64,000 nt of DNA, taken from Dendrolimus kikuchii (Eukaryota > Arthropoda > Insecta > Lepidoptera > Lasiocampidae). A program made the translations under genes and the position numbers. The stretch lies in NCBI GenBank assembly GCA_019925095.2, contig CM034414.1:598001-662000 (forward strand), given 5' to 3'. This document shows positions 43,936 through 55,354 of the stretch, in pieces (position 1 is the stretch's first letter; each line of letters opens with the position of its first letter). The notes under the pieces were generated by a model. That model did no database searches. It saw nothing but the letters and a program-made list of their open reading frames with translations, and was not told the DNA's origin.

Positions 43936-44650
43936 GGCAATGCATGTACGAGTATTGTTACGAGTTGCCAGGACTCGAATTAAAATGCTGTTAGAATTAC
44001 TATAGAGTTTATAAGAACACGTATAACACAGGTACAAATATAACCGAACGCAACAAGTCCAATCGTAATGCAGAAGATCGTAGTTCCATAAAACGCGCAA
44101 AGTCCGTCACTAAATAGATTACCGAATGTACACACGTCTTGCTTCACTCGTGGTTATCGCTCGACTGCCATAAGAGATTACAATACACAATGGGCTGTTT
44201 TTTTTAAATCACAAATTTTAAACACAATGTAAACAAAAGAAGTCGAAATGCAGAAGGGTAAGAAAATGTGTTTTTATAGGTATGCAGGTGTGAATTTGTT
44301 TTTGTTGGCGTCTAGGTCGTTACAGTATGTATGTATATAAGTTCGGGTGGAATATTGCAAGTTAAATTTGACCAACTTCCCGGTTTCCGATTGAGCTGAA
44401 ATTTTGCACACATATGTATATCGCATGACAATGCAATAATATGGTACCATGGAGCTGATCTGACGATGGAGTCAGAAGGTGGCCATAGGAACTCCTGTAT
44501 TAAACAAGACAGACCCGTCGTGTTTGGGCTCGTTTCACTTGTCTTGGCTAGAACTCTGCTGCTACATGATATCCAGGATCTCAGAAGCTTGTATTTAAAA
44601 ACCTTTTTAAAAAAGCTTATTATATTCTTGAGATACTAATTGCAACTCAC
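43936..44650. other. Intron DNA after talin exon 6
   Basis: Nothing recognised; AT-rich noncoding. Confidence 0.4.
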
Positions 44651-44753
44651 CATATCTGTGGCCAACTTGGCTATTTCCTTGGCGGCCCCGACCATACGCG
44701 TCTGGTAGTCAACAAACGAGTCGGTCTCGTCGTAAGAGCTGATCAACGACATT
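44651..44753 (-). CDS. rhea: Talin exon 6 of window (rod, start of R11)
   Basis: Encodes MSLISSYDETDSFVDYQTRM and then VGAAKEIAKLATDM. SFVDYQT is one of the most conserved talin motifs. Acceptor ttcttccag, donor ATG/gtgagttg. Phase 2 in, phase 0 out. The intron upstream of it is the longest in the window, about 13 kb. Confidence 0.96.
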
Positions 44754-44789
44754 CTGGAAGAAATAGAAATTAATTAAAAGAAGTAAATA

Positions 44790-45072
44790 ATCGTGGTAGC
44801 GTAATGGCTAGCGTACGCGTCCCAAACTCAAAGGGCGCGGGTTCAATCCTGGCCGGAACGCATGCGCCACTTAGGCAGTATTCTGACCTAACGTTCAACG
44901 TGCTAACAACGGTCAAGGAATACATCGTAATGAAACCTGCAAATCGTGATAACCGTTGTGTCAAAGCTGCCAAGCTGCCTTGGACAAGCGTGGCGGGTAT
45001 ACTGTCCGTTTCCCAATAGTGGGAGGTCCGAGCCCAGCAGTGGGACGTTTATGGGCTGTTATTATTATAAGT
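44790..45072 (+). mobile_element. tRNA-derived SINE 1, copy 3
   Basis: Head tcgtggtagcgtaatggcta and B-box gggttcaatcc; body ends gtgggacgtttatgggctgt, then tattatta. It begins 36 bases upstream of talin exon 6. Confidence 0.75.
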
Positions 45073-45086
45073 GCAGTGCAGTGTTA

Positions 45087-45336
45087 TCCGTACAGGAACA
45101 GAGAAAGAATACAATTTCCGGTGTTAGGGTATTTCCTCGACTGGATGGCTACCACCCCTGGTCTAAAGTATGTCGCCGTAACAACCTTGAGTTGTGTTCC
45201 GACATTAGTGACCAGGTTCCAGTCTCCCTTAAGAGAGCAGCAGAGCATTTGTAGCACCTTTGGTGTTGCAAATGTCCATAGGCGATGGTAACCGCTTTCC
45301 ATCAAGTGGGCCGTCTGCCTGTCTGCTGATCTCCTG

Positions 45337-45342
<6 letters not shown>
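45087..45342 (+). repeat. Family C repeat, copy 7
   Basis: Sense copy with a ~45-bp internal deletion; its tail runs directly into a (TA)n tract. Confidence 0.75.

Positions 45343-45386
<44 letters not shown>
45343..45386. repeat. (TA)n microsatellite
   Basis: About 21 TA units, grown from the 3' end of a family C repeat. Confidence 0.97.
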
Positions 45387-45389
<3 letters not shown>

Positions 45390-45666
45390 TTTTTCACAAT
45401 TTGACTACAGACTACAGATTTTTGTAATATGTTATCTAGGTATACACACAGAAAAGTTTCTAGGAGATATAACCGTGATATACAAAGCCAGACAGACGAA
45501 TAGATATGCTCGACGATGATAGACGAGATCCTAAAAGTACCAAATATTATTCTTTCATATAAATAACAAAATGTTTTATCTATCATAATACTGCATAATT
45601 TCCTCACAACACCAGCATGTAACAGATACACTCTACACTAGTATAAGTTTAGTATTGAAACTAGAA

Positions 45667-46145
45667 TACATACATACATAACTTCACGCCAGTTCCCTTG
45701 CGGGGTAGGCACGAACAACAGAGCGCCATTTAGGCCCATTCTTACACACCTCACTTGATTCTTTGACATTCATAACTCTTGTCATAATTAACACTCGTCT
45801 GTTCTTAAGGCTCCTGACATCACCCTCCGCTAGTACACGATCAATTTGATCATGGAAGGTGTGTCGTGGCCTTCCACGACTTCTGCATCCATCCACTTTT
45901 GCATTGTATATCTGTTTAGGCATTATTTCCACATGCCCGAACCACCGGAGCATTCCTTTCCTTACCTTCACCCCGACACTCTCTTTCAGACCACCTCTCT
46001 GTCTTACTTCGGTATTAGGAACGCGGTCCGCAAGCGTCACTCCGCAGATTTTGCGCAGTGCTCGCATCTCGACCGCGTTTACTCTACTTTCATGCTCTCT
46101 CTTCCATACCCAACTCTCGCTTCCATACGTGAGCGTAGGTACCAG
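45667..46145 (-). mobile_element. RTE-like LINE 3' end, copy I
   Basis: Frame of about 127 codons from MRALRKICGVTLADRV to AYPARELA, upstream end at tacgctcacgtatgg; (acat)n tail at the low end. Confidence 0.8.
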
Positions 46146-46550
46146 CTACAATAAACTAGAATAAATTAATATAATAAGTTATTCGTAAGATACATACACC
46201 TCAACACAAAAATCAATAAATTAATGTCACATACAAGAACCAAAATAACTAATAAGCGCGTTAAATTCAAAAAATTAAATCTAGAAATTAAGTTTTAAAA
46301 AAGGGTACGGAACTCGAGACCGTAGAGTTGTTCATAATAAAAAAAATATTGCATAATAAAATTGAAAATGTAAACCAACAATTTTTTCATCTTCTCTCTT
46401 AATTTCCAAAGATTTTGCGAAGTAAACAAATCCGGAACGCTTCTCACTGACAGCGGTCTGTTACATTAACAACTTCAGATTTATTTAGATTATGTTTATA
46501 ATTAGATAGTCATGTCTTAGGTAGTTTAATTTATATACAACTAATATTCG

Positions 46551-46776
46551 TGGAAGGCCACGACACACCTTCCATGATCGAATCGATCGTGTACTAGCAG
46601 AAGGTGATGTCAGGAGCCTTAAGAACAGACGAGCGTGCATCACAAGAGCTATGAATGTCAAAGAAACAAGTGAGGTGTGTAAGAATAAGCCTAAATGGCA
46701 CTCTGTTTTTCGTGCCTACCCCGCAAGGGAACTGGCGTGAAGTTATGTATGTATGTATGTATGTATGTATGTATGT
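46551..46776 (+). mobile_element. RTE-like LINE 3' end, copy J
   Basis: Begins gtggaaggccacgacacacc and ends in a long (tatg) tail of eight units. Encodes the last ~62 codons. Confidence 0.8.
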
Positions 46777-46799
46777 ACAGTTAATATTAAAAATATTAA

Positions 46800-46960
46800 A
46801 AAACGTCTGGTCGATAGAACAAGAGACCGGAAGACTGGAGCTTACCTCGTTCAAAGGATTAGCCTCTGTATGCAGCGAGGTAATGCTGCCAGCCTTCTAG
46901 GTACAATGCCCAGCGACAGTGGTCTGGTGGGGCTGGACGGGCTTTGATACAGGTTTTTTT
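46800..46960 (+). mobile_element. LINE C-terminal fragment (IQRGNAASLLGT family)
   Basis: Translates to RLVDRTRDRKTGAYLVQRI and MQRGNAASLLGTMPSDSG, matching the fragments at 10.5, 62.9 and 63.1 kb. Confidence 0.6.
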
Positions 46961-46987
46961 TCAAGCTAGGTTTATTTATAGGATTAC

Positions 46988-47217
46988 ACATACATACATA
47001 CATAACTTCACGCCAGTTCCCTTGCGGGGTAGGCACGAACAACAGAGTGCCATTTAGGCTTATTCTTACACACCTCACTTGCCTCTTTGACATTCATAAC
47101 TCTTGTCATGCACGCTCGTCTGTTCTTAAGGCTCCTGACATCACCTTCTGCTAGTATGCGATCAATTTGATCACGGAAGGTGTGTCGTGGCCTTCCACGA
47201 CTTTTTAGTCATTCTTT
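46988..47217 (-). mobile_element. RTE-like LINE 3' end, copy K
   Basis: Inverse orientation to the copy 200 bases to its left; from (acat)n to ccttccacgacttttt. Last ~65 codons. Confidence 0.8.
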
Positions 47218-47459
47218 CCACACTGTTTCATACTTAGTTTATTTTTGTATTTAATCCTATTTTTACGTTAGTTTAGCTTTCTTCCGTATCTGTTCAATTG
47301 TTATTAATAAATAAATATGTAATTGAAACTAATATTTATTGATCACATTTAATTAACATTGGATATTAGTATTTACATTATATATTAGTTACAGTACATA
47401 TGGGGATGTTTGATAGTTGGGACACGTGACTGAAAAATTGTGAGCAAGAAGATTAAGTC

Positions 47460-47780
47460 GGTATGGGCATGTAATGAAAATGTTACCAAAGGAACGCATG
47501 TATAAACTTTAAATACACAGTATATCACAATTAAAGTGGAACGCGACCCAAGTCACACACTTAAAAATTACGAATGACGGTGGAAACAAATATAGTATTT
47601 GATAAGTGTTTAGTTTTAATTATTATTTCAATCAAAATTTAAGTGAGTGGACTTTGAATGTCGTTTCTTTGTTTCAGGTAAGCCTAGTGCATATAATGTT
47701 AGTTATTTATCGTATATTTAGGTACCTAATTGTAAGTACTAACATAAATAAAACTTTGTTTCAGAGAAACACATCGCTTT
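47460..47780 (+). repeat. LINE-derived repeat, copy 1 of a ~310-bp pair
   Basis: Starts RYGHVMKMLPKERMYK-like, continues noncoding, and is nearly identical to 50922-51240. Downstream identity resumes across the RTE insertion (copy L). Confidence 0.75.
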
Positions 47781-47817
47781 TAATCCTTAAATTGATTAAA
47801 TTAAATAATAAAGAGTT

Positions 47818-48046
47818 AAACAGATATACAATGCAAAAGTGGATGGATGCAGAAGTCGCGGAAGGCCACGACACACCTTCCATGATCAAATTGATCGTGT
47901 ACTAGCAGAGGGTGATGTCAGGAGCCTTAAGAACAGACGAGCGTGCATGACAGGAGCTATGAATGTCAAAGAAGCAAGTGAGGTGTGTAAGAATAAGCCT
48001 AAATACCCCGCAAGGGAACTGGCGTGAAGTTATGTATGTATGTATG
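47818..48046 (+). mobile_element. RTE-like LINE 3' end, copy L, with 12-bp TSD and empty site
   Basis: Flanked by taataaagagtt at 47806-47817 and 48047-48058. The unoccupied paralogous site is at 51724-51735. Encodes KWMDAEVAEG-like and GDVRSLKNRRACMTGAMN with an internal deletion before ARELA. Confidence 0.85.
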
Positions 48047-48059
48047 TAATAAAGAGTTT

Positions 48060-48220
48060 TATTATAGGCATATAATGAGGAGGGATGAAAGTCGCGTGAC
48101 AAAAAGAATGTTAAACTACAAGATGACAGAAGATGAATGTCAGAATAGAGGAGTGCGGAAGAAAAAGACATATTGTGCCGACCCCAATTAATTGGGATAT
48201 GGTCAGAGAAAAGAGAGAGA
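48060..48220 (+). mobile_element. LINE 3' fragment (KTYCADPN end)
   Basis: MTEDECQNRGVRKKKTYCAD then a stop and ttgggatatggtcagag. Same family as 49690-49870. Confidence 0.55.
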
Positions 48221-48511
48221 GAGGATATTAGTATTTCAACTTATGTCGGGAATATAAATCCTTTCACTGATCATTCAAACTGAAACGAATTGAACGACTA
48301 AACTGAATCACAACACGACACCGTCAAAGCGGTAAACAAAATCGCGCCCGGGCGCAACGCACGCCTGCCGACCTCGATGGCGGCTGTCCAAAACTGACTC
48401 TGCACTTGCGAAAAATTACTGCAAAAATCTTTTACTGCAGATCGTTCAAGCAGCAAGCAATGACCCATCACTATTATAATCAGTTGTCTATAGTAATACA
48501 TTACATACGTA

Positions 48512-48734
48512 TCCTATTAATATTATACACGCGAAATTTTGAAAGAATGTATGGATGTGTGTTTGTTACTCTTACACGCAAAAACTGCTGAATGGATTTC
48601 GATGAAACTTTACAGTAATATAGCTTACACATCAGAATAGCACATAGGCTATAATTTATAAATATATAGTGTGAATTATACAAAATATAACGAATTTCCA
48701 TGACCACGCGGGTGAAGCCGCGGGCGCAGCTGGT
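48512..48734 (+). mobile_element. Short Helitron-like element
   Basis: Begins tcctattaatattatacacg, has cttacacgcaaaaactgctg, and ends gcgggtgaagccgcgggc followed by CTGGT. It has the CTRR-type terminus with a GC hairpin. Confidence 0.55.
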
Positions 48735-48744
48735 TATCTATATA

Positions 48745-49030
48745 TTAATACGTGAAGCAAAAACTTTGTACCCCTTTTTACGAAAATTGCGCGGACGGAG
48801 GAGTATGAAATTTCGCACACTTATAGTTTATATAGAGAAGGAGTGCAGAATGCTAATATTTTTTTAAAATTATGCATAAAAAATACATTAAATCAATAAA
48901 AAAAACATTACACACACTACCATGTATTTGACACACGCACGCATATATACTCTTTTGTTTATTGTTGCCTTGGCGAAATCTGTGATTATAGAAGTATATA
49001 GTCTTTGATAACAGAACCTTAATAATGTTT
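48745..49030 (+). repeat. Unclassified repeat, copy 1 of an inverted pair
   Basis: ttaatacgtgaagcaaaaac through gtaccccttttt, gaggagtatgaaatttcg and ttgccttggcgaaatctg; about 280 bases, matching 60966-61243 in inverse orientation. Confidence 0.65.
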
Positions 49031-49251
49031 AAACTTATAATTTAAATTAATTATTGTGGTCGAAATTCAAATTCGAATTCAAAGGTTTTTTTCAAAATAA
49101 GTTCCACTGGAGAACACCTTTTGAAGGTCATACATATAAGTTAAAATTTAAATTTACTTCCTATTCTATGTACACCGCTTCGCAACGTGTTATTGCTGTT
49201 AAAGAGAAGAAGCGGCAACAAACTCCCCAGCAACACGTCTAGCTAAAAATT

Positions 49252-49563
49252 ACATACATACATACATAACTTCACGCCAGCTCCCTTGCGGGGTAGGCAC
49301 GAACAACAGAGCGCTATTTAGGCTTATTCTTACACACCTCACTTGCTCCTTTGACATTCATAGCTCTTGTCATGCACGCTCGTCTGTTCTTAAGGCTCCT
49401 GACATCACCTGCTAGTACACGATCAGTTTGATCACGGAAGGTGTGTCGTGGCACTTTTGCATCGTATATCTGTTTAGTCATTCCTTCATCGTGCATTCTT
49501 TCCACATGCCCGAACCACCGGAGCATTCCTTTCCTTACCTTCACCCCGACACTCTCACACTCT
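49252..49563 (-). mobile_element. RTE-like LINE 3' end, copy M, nested with 14-bp TSD
   Basis: Inserted in another repeat; flanked by tctagctaaaaatt at 49238-49251 and 49564-49577. Encodes VRKGMLRWFGHVERMHDEG to the ARELA region. Confidence 0.85.
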
Positions 49564-49689
49564 TCTAGCTAAAAATTGATTAACTCGAACTTTCTTTTTA
49601 ATAAGTTTTTTACAGAAATATGTTACACAATTAGTTTTCAGACAGACACAATAAAAGGAAAGAAAAATATTATTATAGTTATAATAATG

Positions 49690-49870
49690 ACATGACTACA
49701 AGATGGATGGGTACAAATTTAAAGGTAGACCAAAAAAAAGATGGATGGATTGTGTGAAGGATGACATGATGATATGCGCTGTGACAGAAGAGGTATGTCA
49801 GAATAGAAGAGTGTGGAAGCAAAAGACATATTGTGCCGACCCCAAGTAATTGGGATATGGTGAAAGAAAA
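49690..49870 (+). mobile_element. LINE 3' fragment (GRPKKRWMD ... KTYCADPK)
   Basis: Encodes MDGYKFKGRPKKRWMDCVKD, then CQNRRVWKQKTYCADPK-stop, a typical C-terminal end of an RTE/L2-like LINE. Confidence 0.6.
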
Positions 49871-50089
49871 GAGAAGAGAATAATGACATGACGTACTAAA
49901 ATTTTATACTGCAACATATCTTCATAAATTCCTCACAAACTTGGCAAGATTAAAACGTTATACAAAATATAGTATAAGAGGTTGGAGCTAGGTGCTATGT
50001 AAATGAAGTTTTGTCATTTAAGTATTCTTCAGTAGTGTAGTATCCCTTTTTTAGCAAGATACTTTTTAATGAGATTTGAAATTCATGTT

Positions 50090-50240
50090 AGGAGCCTTAA
50101 GAACAGACGAGCGTGCATGACAGGAGTTATGAATGACAAAGAAGCAAGTGAGGTGTGTAAGAATGGGCCTAAATGGCGCTTCTGTTGTTCGTGCCTACCC
50201 CGCAAGGGAACTGGCGTGAAGTTATGTATGTATGTACGTA
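50090..50240 (+). mobile_element. RTE-like LINE 3' end, copy N
   Basis: Last ~42 codons from ggagccttaagaacagacg to cgtgaagttatg, with one extra base in ggcgcttctgttg and a tatgtatgtacg tail. Confidence 0.75.
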
Positions 50241-50384
50241 ATTCATGAAAGACAGATCTAACATTACACTCGGAATCTTATTGAAGAAGCGTATACCAAC
50301 CCCCAAGATAGAGGACAATACTTTTTGCAATCTAATGGCGTATTATTTTCACTCGACGAATTGGGGGTCAAATAACCCAAAACG

Positions 50385-50487
50385 GTACGACTGAAAAAAT
50401 ATCTGAAAAGTGACCGAAACGTCGGAATAACAAAAATCTAATAAATTACCGCGCTTAAAACCGTTAAAACGTAGTTTTATTATGAAA
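50385..50487 (+). mobile_element. Penelope-like terminal fragment
   Basis: Contains gaccgaaacgtcgg followed by the ttaccgcgcttaaaaccg and aacgtagttttattatg terminus shared with the copies at 43.5 and 61.4 kb. The rest of the element is not recognisable. Confidence 0.7.
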
Positions 50488-50921
50488 AAAATATCTTTAT
50501 TTATATCGGTGTTTTGGGGTTGTTCTCTATTATTTGCTCATTGACCCGCAATTCTAACTTCAGGTTCGTGTTCAACTAGAAAAAAAAAACGCCAGAAAAT
50601 AACAGTCAGACACCTATTGTGGACCTGCGTTATTTTTCCAAGAAAATCCTTATATCACCGATTGATTCTCTCGGTATGTACAGTCGCGGTGCGAAAATGT
50701 TCGCCAGTTTTCAAAATGATTCATTTACACATGTTACCTTTTCAAGCTAAGGCACAGAACTGTTCCACAGAAAATTATATTTAACTATTTGACAATGTAA
50801 ACATCAGAGCAACTCGTTACAAAGGCAACTTGGAAATAAATTAAATAAAATTATAAATCATTTACATCATAAACTAATTATTTAAAAATAAACTAAATCA
50901 TAAATAAACTACAATATTTGC

Positions 50922-51240
50922 AATGAAAATGTTACCAAAGGAACGCATGTATAGATGTTAAATACACAGTATATCACAATTTAAGTGGAACGCGACCCAA
51001 GTCACACACTTAAAAATTACGAATGACGCTGGAAACAAATATAGTATTTGATAAGTGTTTAGTTTTAAATAACAGTTTTAATCATTATTTCAATTAGAAT
51101 TTAAGTGAGTGGACTTTGAATGTCGTTTCTTTGTTTCAGGTAAGCCTAGTGCATATAATGTTAGTTATTTATCGTATATTTAGGTACCTAATTGTAAGTA
51201 CTAACATAAATAAAACTTTGTTTCAGAGAAACACATCGTT
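50922..51240 (+). repeat. LINE-derived repeat, copy 2 of the pair
   Basis: Near-identical to 47475-47780 (gaaaatgttaccaaaggaac to gagaaacacatcg). It then carries a ~455-bp insertion before the common taaattgatta part resumes at 51700. Confidence 0.75.
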
Positions 51241-51698
51241 TTTGGAATGAAGTTCCTTATCGCGCGTTGTGAAAGGGGGCTAGACGGAAAAAATTCTTAC
51301 GAAAAGTTGTCACGACACTTTTTATTACCATATGTAGCTTCGACTGGTGGTCGTACTATTTTCACCTTACGTAGCTTCTAGTGAAGATCACAGTAGTAAT
51401 GGAGTAGAATTAGTTTTTTTTTTCTGTTTACTACATTAACAATATCGAATAGGTATATATTATACTGTCTTTTTGCTATAGTAAGCTATCAACTTTAATG
51501 CAATGAAATAAAATGTAAAATATTTTTGATACTATTTGTTTGTTTATGTATTTCTTTCTATACATAGGTTTTTGATAAAATTTCGATGGTTTTCGATGCT
51601 TATCGACACACTTTTTGAGACGTTTTGAGAATTTTTAAGACATTTTAGGAGAACTTCGTTCCATCCGGGTGTCCCTTGACACCTCTCAAGTTTTATAT
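51241..51698. mobile_element. TIR element inserted in repeat copy 2
   Basis: Absent from copy 1. Subterminal inverted repeats ggaatgaagttcc and gaacttcgttcc; right end carries gggtgtcccttgacacc. No coding frame. Superfamily not assigned. Confidence 0.6.
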
Positions 51699-51739
51699 TA
51701 TTCCTTAAATTGATTAATTTAAATAATAAAGAGTTTTAT

Positions 51740-52289
51740 TATATATTTATTTATAATTTAGTTTGTTTTATTAATTAAAATTAATAAAAAATCAAGACAA
51801 AAAAATTTACAATACAATTTAAAATTACTTAGATTAAAGTTTTTTTGATTTTCTATCCTGTCTAAGATTGTTTAGACATGTAAAACATTTTTATTGGTTT
51901 CAATATTTACGGTAAGCGTAGTGATTATATCCTCCTTATTTTATTTTTCCACGTTTCTACATTTTATAAAAGTAATATTTATTAAAACGTTGGCAGCATT
52001 GTTTATAGCAAGCAAAAGTCGACTTTAAGGTGAAGAACATTTTCATTCCGCGACTGTGGCACACACACGAGTGGCGAATTAACACGAGGTTTTTTTGTAC
52101 GTCGCCATGACGTAACCGACTGCCGGCCGGTTAGGCCGTAAACTCTAGGAATAGCCTAGGCCGCCGGTGCCATTCGGGCTATATATAAACAGGCACTGAA
52201 AGAGCGGTTAAGGACACGCAAGTAAGCAATGCTTGTTTTCAAAACTTTCTATATAAAACAGTTCTGTTGGAGAATAATTTTAATAAGAA
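51740..52289. other. Intron DNA, nothing recognised
   Basis: AT-rich to 52050, then a GC-rich block (cgactgccggccggttaggc) that may belong to the fragment that follows. Confidence 0.35.
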
Positions 52290-52890
52290 TAATAATTTTT
52301 ACCCGCAGGGGGCTTTGTGGCGAAGCCTTAGGTGAGTAGCAACACCTCGTACCTGACTCCGGGGGCCAAGGCAAGGCCCCCGCCTCCGTGCTTGCCTTAA
52401 CCAGCCGGCACGGAGTGGAGATCGCTGGAGCTAAGACTCAAGCTCCGGGGGTGGAAGTGATAAATGGCCTAACGTCGGAATTAGCTTCGGTGAACCTGCA
52501 GCCCACCTCTCTACTACACCCCTTAGCCACTCACACCCATGTTGCCCCTGTCTTCTATCCCATACAGGGAATGGCGAGTCACCGTCTGCCCATTTCTCCA
52601 TGTTCCCCGAACATTGCGACGTGCAGAGGCCATAGTCCCCATATTCCCAGACCCCTAGTGCCACTAAGAGTTCACCCCAATAGCCCGGTACTTTCTGATC
52701 TCATTTCCCACAATAGGCCTACACTGGCCGGGGCTGGTCGTTGGGTGCATCACTACATGATGTAGACAGGGATGGTCGCCGGTCAGTGTCACGCCACATT
52801 TACATTAAATTTGTCAAGGGGCCTCTACGTGTTGGCCTTCCCGTAGCCCCACGCAAGCCCTAGCCCTCCAAATGTCCGGGCCATTTTTAT
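52290..52890 (+). repeat. GC-rich LINE-type fragment, long copy
   Basis: gggggccaaggcaaggccccc-like stem, then the block shared with 13.1 kb. It ends in a segment with cgtgttggccttcccgtagc. Looks like untranslated or remnant LINE sequence; the frames across it are not conserved between the two copies. Confidence 0.5.
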
Positions 52891-52904
52891 GGCCAATTTT
52901 AAGT

Positions 52905-53110
52905 TAAAAATCAGTGAACTTCCTATTCTATATACACCGCTTCGCAACATGTTATCGCTGTTAAAGGAGAAGAAGCGGAAAGAGACCCCCCAACAACACG
53001 TTTAAGTAGAAAAATCCATTACTTCATATTTATCTATTTCAAATTCCTTTTTTAATACAGAAGTGTGTCATACAATTATTATATTTCACGAAGTATAAAA
53101 CACCTTAAAA
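52905..53110 (+). repeat. Repeat family E, copy 3
   Basis: tatacaccgcttcgcaacat, gaagaagcggaaagagac and caacaacacgtttaagt; 3' part lost. Confidence 0.6.
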
Positions 53111-53167
53111 CCGCGGTAACTTAGTTAACGCACTTGTTACTTTTGATAATAAAACAGACCATAAATG

Positions 53168-53320
53168 TTGTCAGGAGCCTTAAGAACGGACGAGCGTGCA
53201 TGACGAGAGTTATGAATGTGAAAGTAGCAAGTGAGGTGTGTAAGAATAAGCCTGAATGGCGCTCTGTTGTTCGTGCCTACCCCGCAAGGGAACTGGCGTG
53301 AAGTTATGTATGTATGTATT
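53168..53320 (+). mobile_element. RTE-like LINE 3' end, copy O
   Basis: Last ~43 codons from gtcaggagccttaagaacg, tatgtatgtat tail; directly abuts an inverted SINE at 53325. Confidence 0.75.
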
Positions 53321-53324
53321 TATA

Positions 53325-53580
53325 AATGTTGCACTGCTGGGCTCGGGCCTCCCCGCCACGCTTATCCAAGGCGGCTGGGCAGGTTCGACACAATCGGTTA
53401 TCTCGATGTGCAGGTCGCATCACGATGTTTTCCTTCACCGTTGTTAGCACGTGGTAATTGTAACAATATGCATATTGGGTCAGAAAACTGCCTAAGTGGT
53501 TCATGCGTTCCGGCCAGGATCGAACCCGCGTCCTTTGACATTAGGCCGCGTACGCTAGCCATTATGCTACCACGACTTTA
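53325..53580 (-). mobile_element. tRNA-derived SINE 1, copy 4
   Basis: Inverse copy with ggatcgaacccgcg (B-box complement) and ccattatgctaccacgac at its head end. Confidence 0.7.
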
Positions 53581-53649
53581 CTTTTGCTAAACCTTGTATT
53601 AACTCAAAATACTTATGTCACAAATATTTATACATTTTAATAATTTTAA

Positions 53650-53905
53650 TTTTGGGGCAGCCTGTCGTAAGAGGCGACAAAACAACTCACAGCCAGGTGG
53701 AAGGGCATTTGCCCGACTGGATGGCTACCACCCTGGTCTAGAGTATGCCGTCATAACAACCTTTAGTTGTGTTCCGGCATTAGTGACCAGCTTCCAGTCT
53801 CCCTTTAGAGAGCAGCAGCGTATTTGTAGCACTTTTAGTGTTGCAAAATGTCCATAGGCGATGGTAACCGCTGTCCATCGAGTAGGCCGTCTGCCTGCCA
53901 CCTTG
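53650..53905 (+). repeat. Family C repeat, copy 8 (5'-truncated)
   Basis: Starts ggggcagcctgtcgtaagag and ends at gtctgcctgcc, without poly(A). Followed by unrelated GC-rich sequence with a glgrk-like LINE remnant. Confidence 0.7.
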
Positions 53906-54179
53906 AAAGGCTCTCGCTTGGTAGCCGGGTGAAGGGTCGGATGCAGAAGGCAGCTCTGTTGGCCACGGCCCGTATTGTGAGGAGATTGCTACGTCTGGAG
54001 CCTTAACCATTGGTAGCCTGGACCCTAGGCCCCACTGCCGACGGAGATCAGTTTTTTTATGCCAATTCCGTTAAGCATTAACAGATAACAAGACATATTT
54101 GGCCACAGATACTAAAACCAACGTTATCTCAGATGGATCAGGAACATATATACCTAATATATAAAGATTTAAATGCTAA

Positions 54180-54715
54180 GCTAGGCTAAGAACCTCAGCC
54201 AGAAGGCCCAGCTCGCCATACACAACGCGGTGCTGGTACCTACGCTCACGTATGGAAGCGAGAGTTGGGTATGGAAGAGAGAGCATGAAAGTAGAGTAAA
54301 CGCGGTCGAGATGCGAGCACTGCGCAGAATCTGCGGAATGACGCTCGCGGACCGCGTTCCTAATACCGAAGTAAGAAAGAGAGTTGGTCTGAAAGAGAGT
54401 GTCGGGGTGAAGGTAAGGAAAGGAATGCTCCGGTGGTTCGGGCATGTGGAAAGAATGACTAAACAGATATACAATGCAAAAGTGGATGGATGCAGAAGTC
54501 GTGGGAGGCCACGACACACCTTCCATGATCAAATTGATCGTGTACTAGCGGAGGGTGATGTCAGGAGCCTTAAGAACAGACGAGTGTGCATGACAAGAGT
54601 TATGAATGTCAAAGAAGCAAGTGAGGTGTGTAAGAATGGACCTAAATGGCGCTCTGTTGTTCGTGCCTACCCCGCAAGGGAACTGGCGTGAAGTTATGTA
54701 TGTATGTATGTATGT
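54180..54715 (+). mobile_element. RTE-like LINE 3' end, copy P
   Basis: About 170 codons (KNLSQKAQLAIHNAVLVPTL to AYPARELA-stop), open apart from one break at its start; tail of five tatg units. Confidence 0.82.
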
Positions 54716-55064
54716 ATAAAGATTTAAACCAGGATTTAAACCCCAGCCATTCGAGTTCGGGACGCGAGTGTTTTAACCGACATGTTGCAACCCTTAATTT
54801 ACATAAATAACTTTCTAAAGTACGCAATAATTGCTTGTAATCTCAATGACTTGAACACCACATCAAAATTGAATGAACTGATTGCATTAACGTTGGCACC
54901 GCTCCAATCGCATGTAAATTAAATCCGGTGCGTGTGTTAGTGAACCCGACGGTGATCTAACTCGTTACAACTAACCTATATATAGACTGCGATCGGTTAT
55001 TACGTCTTTTTATAGATCAGAGGGAAAGTTAAGCTTGATCGAGCTCCTGCAAAATCTCGTAAAA

Positions 55065-55310
55065 TTCTTTTTTTTTTTATTGCAGGAGTTCAGCAGACAG
55101 GCACCATCTACAAATGCGCTGCTGCTCTCTTAAGGGAGACTGGAGCCTGGTCACTAATGCCGGAACACAACACAAGGTTGTAACGGCGGCATGCTCTAGA
55201 CCAGGGATGGTCGCCACCCAGTCGAGCAAATACCCTACCACCTGGCTGTGGGTTGTTTTGCCGCCTCTTACGACAAGGAAATTGTATTCTTTCTCCGTTC
55301 CTGCACGGAT
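55065..55310 (-). repeat. Family C repeat, copy 9 (internal deletion)
   Basis: Starts ttttttttattgcaggagtt; the cggcccacttgatgg part is deleted; ends gttcctgcacgg. Confidence 0.72.
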
Positions 55311-55354
55311 TATATGTATAATATGCAACTCAACTAAAAATCGTCTACGAGTGA

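Larger units (their letters stand above)
49068..49930 (+). repeat. Repeat family E, copy 2, split by an RTE insertion
   Basis: Left half 49068-49251, right half 49564-49660 and perhaps on to 49930 (aatgacatgacgtactaaaa). Interrupted by LINE copy M with a 14-bp TSD and by a further LINE 3' fragment at 49690-49870. Confidence 0.65.

Noticed and set aside
52388..52765. 125-codon frame in GC-rich repeat
   Set aside because: The related copy at 13.1 kb does not preserve the frame.
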